A stretch of DNA of 39,279 nucleotides from Cyclobacteriaceae bacterium (GTDB lineage: Bacteria > Bacteroidota > Bacteroidia > Cytophagales > Cyclobacteriaceae): assembly GCA_021604845.1 (NCBI GenBank), contig BQJT01000014.1:1-39279 (forward strand), written 5' to 3'. Position numbers and translations under genes: made by a program. A model generated the notes under the pieces. That model saw only the letters and a list, made by a program, of their open reading frames with translations, made no database searches and was not told where the DNA came from. Positions 35,078 through 39,279 of this stretch are shown piece by piece (positions within the stretch are counted from its first letter, which is position 1; every line of letters starts with the position of its first letter).

Positions 35078-35470
35078 ATGAAACAAACTTTTAAGCCAAT
35101 AGGATACAATTCTGTATCACCTTACTTTGTGGTGGACGGAGCAAAAAAGCTGATTGATTTGTTAGTTAAAATCTTTGATGCGGAGGAATTAAGAAAATAC
35201 GATATGCCTGACGGAACCATTATGCACGCCGAAATTAAAATTGATGATTCCGTACTGATGTTTGGAGATTCTTCGGACAAATTCCCGCCAAACCAATTGT
35301 TGACCCATATCTATGTGCCGGATGTTGATAATGTATTTCAAAAGGCAATTGAAGCCGGCTGTGAACCCCTCGAAAAACCAAAGGAACGGGAAGGTGACCC
35401 AGACCGCAGAGGAAGTTTTAGGGATTTTGCAGGGAATGTGTGGTCAATTGGAACACAAATAAGCGAATAA
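35078..35470 (+). CDS. VOC-superfamily protein, PhnB-like
   Basis: The 130-residue protein has the PhnB-like VOC pattern: SVSPYFVVDGAKKLIDLLVK at the start, DGTIMHAEIKIDDSVLMFGD, LLTHIYVPDVDNVFQKAIEAG and DPDRRGSFRDFAGNVWSIGTQ at the end. PhnB-type proteins are often metal-free and of unknown activity. It shares only fold with the VOC protein at 26081. Its ATG is preceded by a short A-rich stretch and no evident Shine-Dalgarno. Confidence 0.88.
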   Translation: MKQTFKPIGYNSVSPYFVVDGAKKLIDLLVKIFDAEELRKYDMPDGTIMHAEIKIDDSVLMFGDSSDKFPPNQLLTHIYVPDVDNVFQKAIEAGCEPLEKPKEREGDPDRRGSFRDFAGNVWSIGTQISE

Positions 35471-35540
35471 AACGAACCGCCAAGGTAATGGCTTATTCAA
35501 TATGAATTTTTCTGCAGGTAGTGTTGGGGTTTATTAAAAC

Positions 35541-36848
35541 ATGTTTTCAAAAGAAAATATATCCATCTTATTAATAGTACTGCTGCTAGTATTATCTGCT
35601 CAAGCCAGCTCTATTGTTACCGAACTAGATGTTATTAGTTATCACCTGACAATCACTCCTAACATTGATGAAAAACACATTAGTGGTACTGTTATCATCA
35701 AGTTTCAAATCAATAGTAAAAATTCTGATTCAATTATCTTGAATGCTGGAAACCTGGAAATTGATAGGGTGGTGGGCGAAAATGTAACAGGTTTTAAGAA
35801 AAGTAATAATGGTTTGGTCATTCAATTGTCGGGAAATGAAAAAAATGGAAATGAAATAACTATTGATTATCATGGAAATCCGAACAGTGGACTACTATTC
35901 GACCTGGACCATGGTGAAGCTTTTACGGTGTATTCAACCAGTCGATGGATGATCTGCAATGATTCGCCGGGAGATAAAGCGCTGTTCCATCTGAATATAG
36001 CTATACCTGTGGATAAAACCTGTATTGCCAGCGGAGAACTGGTAAGCAAAATCCACAGGAATGGAAAAATGCACTATTCCTATCAGCAAAATTATGAAGC
36101 ACCAACCTACACCTATGGATTTGCTATTGGCAATTTCAACCAGGCTGAAGAAAAACTTGGGAAGTTACTTCTAAACTACTATTCTCGAGATTATTCTTCC
36201 GACCAGCTCCTGACCATTTTCCAGGAAACCCCGGCCATGATTTCTTTTTTTGAAGAAAAATCCGGAGTGAGTTATGGTGAATCCACTTATTCCCAAATAC
36301 TCATTGGAGACTACTATCAAGAAATGTCCGGATATTCAATTTTGAAGGACACCTATGGGGAGCTGGTTTTACATGACAGCACCGAAACAAATTTGATTTC
36401 ACATGAAATGGCTCATCAATGGTGGGGTAATCGAGTAACCTGTAAGAGTTGGAATCACTTTTGGCTTAACGAAGCAATGGCAACCTTTATGTCTGCCGCA
36501 TATAATGAACATCGATTCGGCAAGGAAAAGTATCAATCCGATATAGATTCGTACTATGAGGTATATGAAGCTATAAAAAACCGAGGTAATGATAAGCCAC
36601 TGGTTTTTGATAGTTGGTCAAACCCATCAAGTGATGACCGAAATTTAGTTTACTTCAAAGGAGCTTATGTTTTGCACCTGTTAAGAGAAAATATTGGTGA
36701 TGAAATGTTTTGGGAGGCCATCAGATTCTATACTGCTAAACATTTTGGGAATTCTGTTGAAACAACTGACTTTCAGAAGGCTATTGAAGAATCATCAGGC
36801 ACTAATCTGGATAATTTTTTTAATGAATGGGTTTATAAAAGCAACTAA
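35541..36848 (+). CDS. Small M1-family metallopeptidase, exported
   Basis: At 435 residues this is much shorter than usual M1 aminopeptidases (600-900). A signal peptide (ISILLIVLLLVLSAQA) is followed by the N-terminal beta domain and the thermolysin-like domain with zinc motif H288-E-M-A-H292 and E311 in WLNEAMATF, exactly 18 residues on. A tyrosine in LVYFKGAYVLHLL fits the transition-state tyrosine region. The exopeptidase motif GxMEN is not recognisable; the matching place reads DYYQEMSGYSIL. The C-terminal helical domain is missing, and the protein ends soon after the catalytic domain. It may be an endopeptidase-like or altered-specificity member. A lipocalin-like gene starts 1 bp after the stop. 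Confidence 0.88.
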   Translation: MFSKENISILLIVLLLVLSAQASSIVTELDVISYHLTITPNIDEKHISGTVIIKFQINSKNSDSIILNAGNLEIDRVVGENVTGFKKSNNGLVIQLSGNEKNGNEITIDYHGNPNSGLLFDLDHGEAFTVYSTSRWMICNDSPGDKALFHLNIAIPVDKTCIASGELVSKIHRNGKMHYSYQQNYEAPTYTYGFAIGNFNQAEEKLGKLLLNYYSRDYSSDQLLTIFQETPAMISFFEEKSGVSYGESTYSQILIGDYYQEMSGYSILKDTYGELVLHDSTETNLISHEMAHQWWGNRVTCKSWNHFWLNEAMATFMSAAYNEHRFGKEKYQSDIDSYYEVYEAIKNRGNDKPLVFDSWSNPSSDDRNLVYFKGAYVLHLLRENIGDEMFWEAIRFYTAKHFGNSVETTDFQKAIEESSGTNLDNFFNEWVYKSN

Positions 36849-36849
36849 A

Positions 36850-37269
36850 ATGAAAGAGTTTATTGGCACCTGGAAATTGGAAGCATGGACTGCGGAATTA
36901 ACCGATGGGAAGATCGTTTTTCCCTTTGGTGAAGATGCTATTGGACGAATAACTTATGACGAATTTGGCAATATGGCAGTTCAGGTAATGAAAAATGACA
37001 GACCTCAATTTCTTTCTGAAGATCCCTTACAAACCGAACCTGATGAAGTGCTTGTGGCATATAATGGGTTTATTGCTTACTGCGGTAATTACCAGGTAAA
37101 TCTTAATACCAATCAAGTCGTTCATCAGATAAAAATAAGTTCCTTTCCCAATTGGGTGGGTCAAAATCAAACCAGATATTATGAATTTAATGGAGACCAA
37201 CTAATCTTAAGCACAGATCTGATTGGGTCCAGTCGGCACAAATTGATTTGGAAGAAATTGAAAAAATAA
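36850..37269 (+). CDS. Lipocalin-like domain protein
   Basis: The 139-residue product from the ATG at 36850 has the pattern of the lipocalin-like domain family: start KEFIGTWKLEAWTAELTDGK, GRITYDEFGNMAVQVM, FIAYCGNYQVNLNTNQVVHQI and ending YYEFNGDQLILST with a basic tail. A longer frame reading back to 36694 is rejected because it overlaps the M1 peptidase gene by more than 150 bp and the family begins at the later ATG. The 1-bp gap after the peptidase gene suggests one transcript. No signal peptide is present, so it should be cytoplasmic. Ligand unknown. Confidence 0.85.
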   Translation: MKEFIGTWKLEAWTAELTDGKIVFPFGEDAIGRITYDEFGNMAVQVMKNDRPQFLSEDPLQTEPDEVLVAYNGFIAYCGNYQVNLNTNQVVHQIKISSFPNWVGQNQTRYYEFNGDQLILSTDLIGSSRHKLIWKKLKK

Positions 37270-37298
37270 GTAGTGGATAATTATAATTAAAGATTGGC

Positions 37299-39279
37299 TT
37301 ATTGCTTTACCATAGTTTGGTACCTGATCAAGTCATCGGCCGACTGCATTAATTTGGATACTAATTGTGGATTTAAATCCGGGTGCTCGCTGAGGTATTT
37401 GACTAACAATTGTTCGGCTTCCGCTGCCTGATATTGTCCAATAGTTGCATCCAGCCAATTTTTAGGAAAAAATATATCGCCGGTTTTCTGAATTTCTTCC
37501 AGGAGTTCTAAACTTATTTCCAGGTATTTAACCGCCTCCTTTTGCCTTAAGGGATGATGAATGTAACCACATGCTGCCTGTACCCAACTTTCCTTGGCCC
37601 GTTTATCTGCGTTTTTAAAGGATTCAAAAAACTCCTGCCTGACCTTAGGATCGTCTGACAATGCTGGTTTTAAAAACTCAAACCTCAATTTATTGTCTTG
37701 GTTGGTAATCTGCTGTTTAGCTGCTGCCAGTATTTCATTAGCTTTTGGGTGTTGGTAAATAGCCAGCTTCATCGCCAGGTTTGTTTTATCGTCTTCTCTC
37801 AGCAACAAATTATCGATAACAATTTCCCCGTTCCACAATTTGTATAACCGTTCAAGTCCTTCTCCTTCATATGCGATCTCACTAAAAGTGTTAAATATTG
37901 GCTTCTTTACAGGCGCCTCCAAGTCTTCCTGTAACCTGGACCAAAACAAACTTTCCAGCTTAGGCTGCCATTCAGTTCTCTGTTCAGAATTTAGGAATTT
38001 CCAAAAAATACTGTTTATATAACCGTTAATCAGGGGAATAATTAAGTCTTCATTTTCGCGTTCCAACCCGGTCGCAAAAGCCTTCATAGCCCTGTCGCCG
38101 GAATAATTACCTGCCAGCACATTCTCGTACAAATTGATATAGTTTTGGGCTCTGCCAACCTCATCGGTCAATTGAAAGTCTGATATCAGGGATTCGTCAA
38201 ACGGAAATATTCCATACCCATAGCCATCAGTATTGTAAAAAATATTCTCAGGCTTGAGCAATCCGATGAATTCAGATACCTCTTGAGATTTACCCCGGAT
38301 GTCAACGGACAATGTTGAAATAGAATCTTTATAGATCAAGGTGACTTCAAATGTTTGAGGCCAATATTTACCTGAACCATCTTCGGCCTGCTGGTTGATC
38401 CGAAATGATGAAATTTCCCCGTTTTGGTATTTAATTTCACTGGAAAAAATGGGTCTTCCGGATTGATTTACCCATACTTCACTCCATTTGTGTAAGTCTA
38501 TATCTGTTCTTCTATCAAAAATTAAAATTAGATCATTCCAGGTGGCATTGTCGAATGCAAATTTGTGTATGTATTCCCGGACACCTTCCTTAAAATGCTC
38601 CTCACCTAAAATGAGCTCTAATTGCCTCATCATTACCGGAGCTTTGTTATAAATAATATTGCCGTACATACTTCCTGCGTCCTTTAGGTTGTCCAACTTT
38701 TGTCTTATCGGGTTAGACCCCTGTGTTCTATCGACATTGTAGGCTTTAGGCAGGTGGCTGGTTAAAAAATTCAACTTATGGTTAATTTCCGGAAAATTCG
38801 GGTTGATTATTTTATCTGCCATGAAATTGGCAAACACCTCTTTTAGCCAAACATCATTGAACCATTTCATGGTAACTAAATTCCCAAACCACATATGCGC
38901 AACTTCATGGGCTATAGTCTTGGCCCTGGTCAACCTAAGCACCAAAGGCATGTCGTGATTGAAAATAAAATTATCCTGTGAATACTGAATGGTACCAACA
39001 TGCTCCATTGCACCAAACTGTAATCCCGGAATGGCTACAAAATCTAACTTTTGAAATGCAAACCGGTAGTTAGTATACTCTTCTAAAAACTCTTTGGCAC
39101 TGCTGTGCAGTTTCTGTACTACCGGCAAACTGGCATTGATCTTTGAAGTATCAGTTTCGCGATAAAGGAATCGGTATTCTCCCAGTTCCGACTCACTGTA
39201 CTTACCGGCAACGAAAGAAAAAACATAGGGGCTCATCAGATCAGACTCCGGGAAAAAATGTGTGACAAATTCTCCTTCT
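37299..39279 (-). CDS. M1-family aminopeptidase, 5' end beyond window
   Basis: The frame remains open to the right edge, so at least 659 residues are present and the true start lies outside; an internal ATG at 39236 is not the start. The catalytic domain has GAMEH in FGAMEHVGTIQY (usual GAMEN), then the zinc motif HEVAH in HEVAHMWFGNLVTMKWFNDVWLKE with the third ligand glutamate 18 residues on. A beta domain and a long alpha-helical ERAP1-like C-terminal domain follow (LFWSRLQEDLEAP, LRFEFLKPALSDDP). This is the pattern of full-length M1 aminopeptidases such as PepN-type enzymes. The asparagine to histidine change in the exopeptidase motif is notable. It converges on the lipocalin-like gene. 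Confidence 0.92.
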   Translation of the reverse strand, partial: EGEFVTHFFPESDLMSPYVFSFVAGKYSESELGEYRFLYRETDTSKINASLPVVQKLHSSAKEFLEEYTNYRFAFQKLDFVAIPGLQFGAMEHVGTIQYSQDNFIFNHDMPLVLRLTRAKTIAHEVAHMWFGNLVTMKWFNDVWLKEVFANFMADKIINPNFPEINHKLNFLTSHLPKAYNVDRTQGSNPIRQKLDNLKDAGSMYGNIIYNKAPVMMRQLELILGEEHFKEGVREYIHKFAFDNATWNDLILIFDRRTDIDLHKWSEVWVNQSGRPIFSSEIKYQNGEISSFRINQQAEDGSGKYWPQTFEVTLIYKDSISTLSVDIRGKSQEVSEFIGLLKPENIFYNTDGYGYGIFPFDESLISDFQLTDEVGRAQNYINLYENVLAGNYSGDRAMKAFATGLERENEDLIIPLINGYINSIFWKFLNSEQRTEWQPKLESLFWSRLQEDLEAPVKKPIFNTFSEIAYEGEGLERLYKLWNGEIVIDNLLLREDDKTNLAMKLAIYQHPKANEILAAAKQQITNQDNKLRFEFLKPALSDDPKVRQEFFESFKNADKRAKESWVQAACGYIHHPLRQKEAVKYLEISLELLEEIQKTGDIFFPKNWLDATIGQYQAAEAEQLLVKYLSEHPDLNPQLVSKLMQSADDLIRYQTMVKQ

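Noticed and set aside
36694-36849. N-terminal extension of the lipocalin-like gene
   Set aside because: It would overlap the M1 peptidase gene in another frame; the family start fits the ATG at 36850.

Overview
The window is chromosomal DNA from a Bacteroidota bacterium, most likely an environmental Cytophagales relative. The organism call is inference. It rests on the gene families (PorT-type beta-barrel protein, AraC-TolB-TPR regulator, DUF1593 protein, GH3 enzyme after lptB, SPOR-like coiled-coil protein, many lipoproteins), on promoters that look like the Bacteroidota -7 element TAnnTTTG, and on the lack of Shine-Dalgarno sites. No rRNA, tRNA, phage, IS element or CRISPR array was seen.

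Layout. 0-6.6 kb: a cut-off lipoprotein gene, a membrane-anchored AraC/TolB/TPR regulator, two decayed genes (an AraC-family N-terminal fragment and a frameshifted alpha/beta hydrolase lipoprotein), a cold-shock protein, a cardiolipin synthase and a small membrane protein. 6.6-13 kb: an outer-membrane beta-barrel protein, a PAS histidine kinase with a single-domain response regulator, a secreted DUF1593 protein, an MscS channel and an OsmC peroxidase. 13-24.2 kb is housekeeping: mutS divergent from a TrmH-type RNA methyltransferase, fumC, a SPOR-like envelope protein, rmuC, an unlisted 37-residue membrane protein, then the tight recJ-lptB-GH3 cluster. 24.2-25.06 kb is an 865-bp AT-rich gap with three DnaA-box sequences within 107 bp, a candidate replication origin. 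25-37.3 kb is mostly plus strand: a sugar nucleotidyltransferase and a VOC protein, tesA divergent from a ybbA-ybbP transporter pair (the arrangement known in E. coli), a small TPR-like exported protein, a class V aminotransferase, a Tat-type amidase lipoprotein, a hypothetical protein, a second VOC protein, a small M1 metallopeptidase and a lipocalin-like protein. A convergent, larger M1 peptidase runs off the right edge.

Genes that probably act together: the sensor kinase and its receiver partner; TesA with the YbbAP transporter; mutS, rmuC and recJ in DNA maintenance; lptB in LPS export; cardiolipin synthase, MscS, OsmC and the cold-shock protein in envelope and stress physiology.

Most unusual sequence: the candidate origin; a 35-bp tandem repeat that supplies the last codons and stop of tesA; a roughly 60-bp element repeated upstream of cls and of the sensor kinase; a heptameric hairpin repeat between mutS and osmC with relatives on both sides of fumC; and the two adjacent decayed genes at 2.6-4.1 kb.
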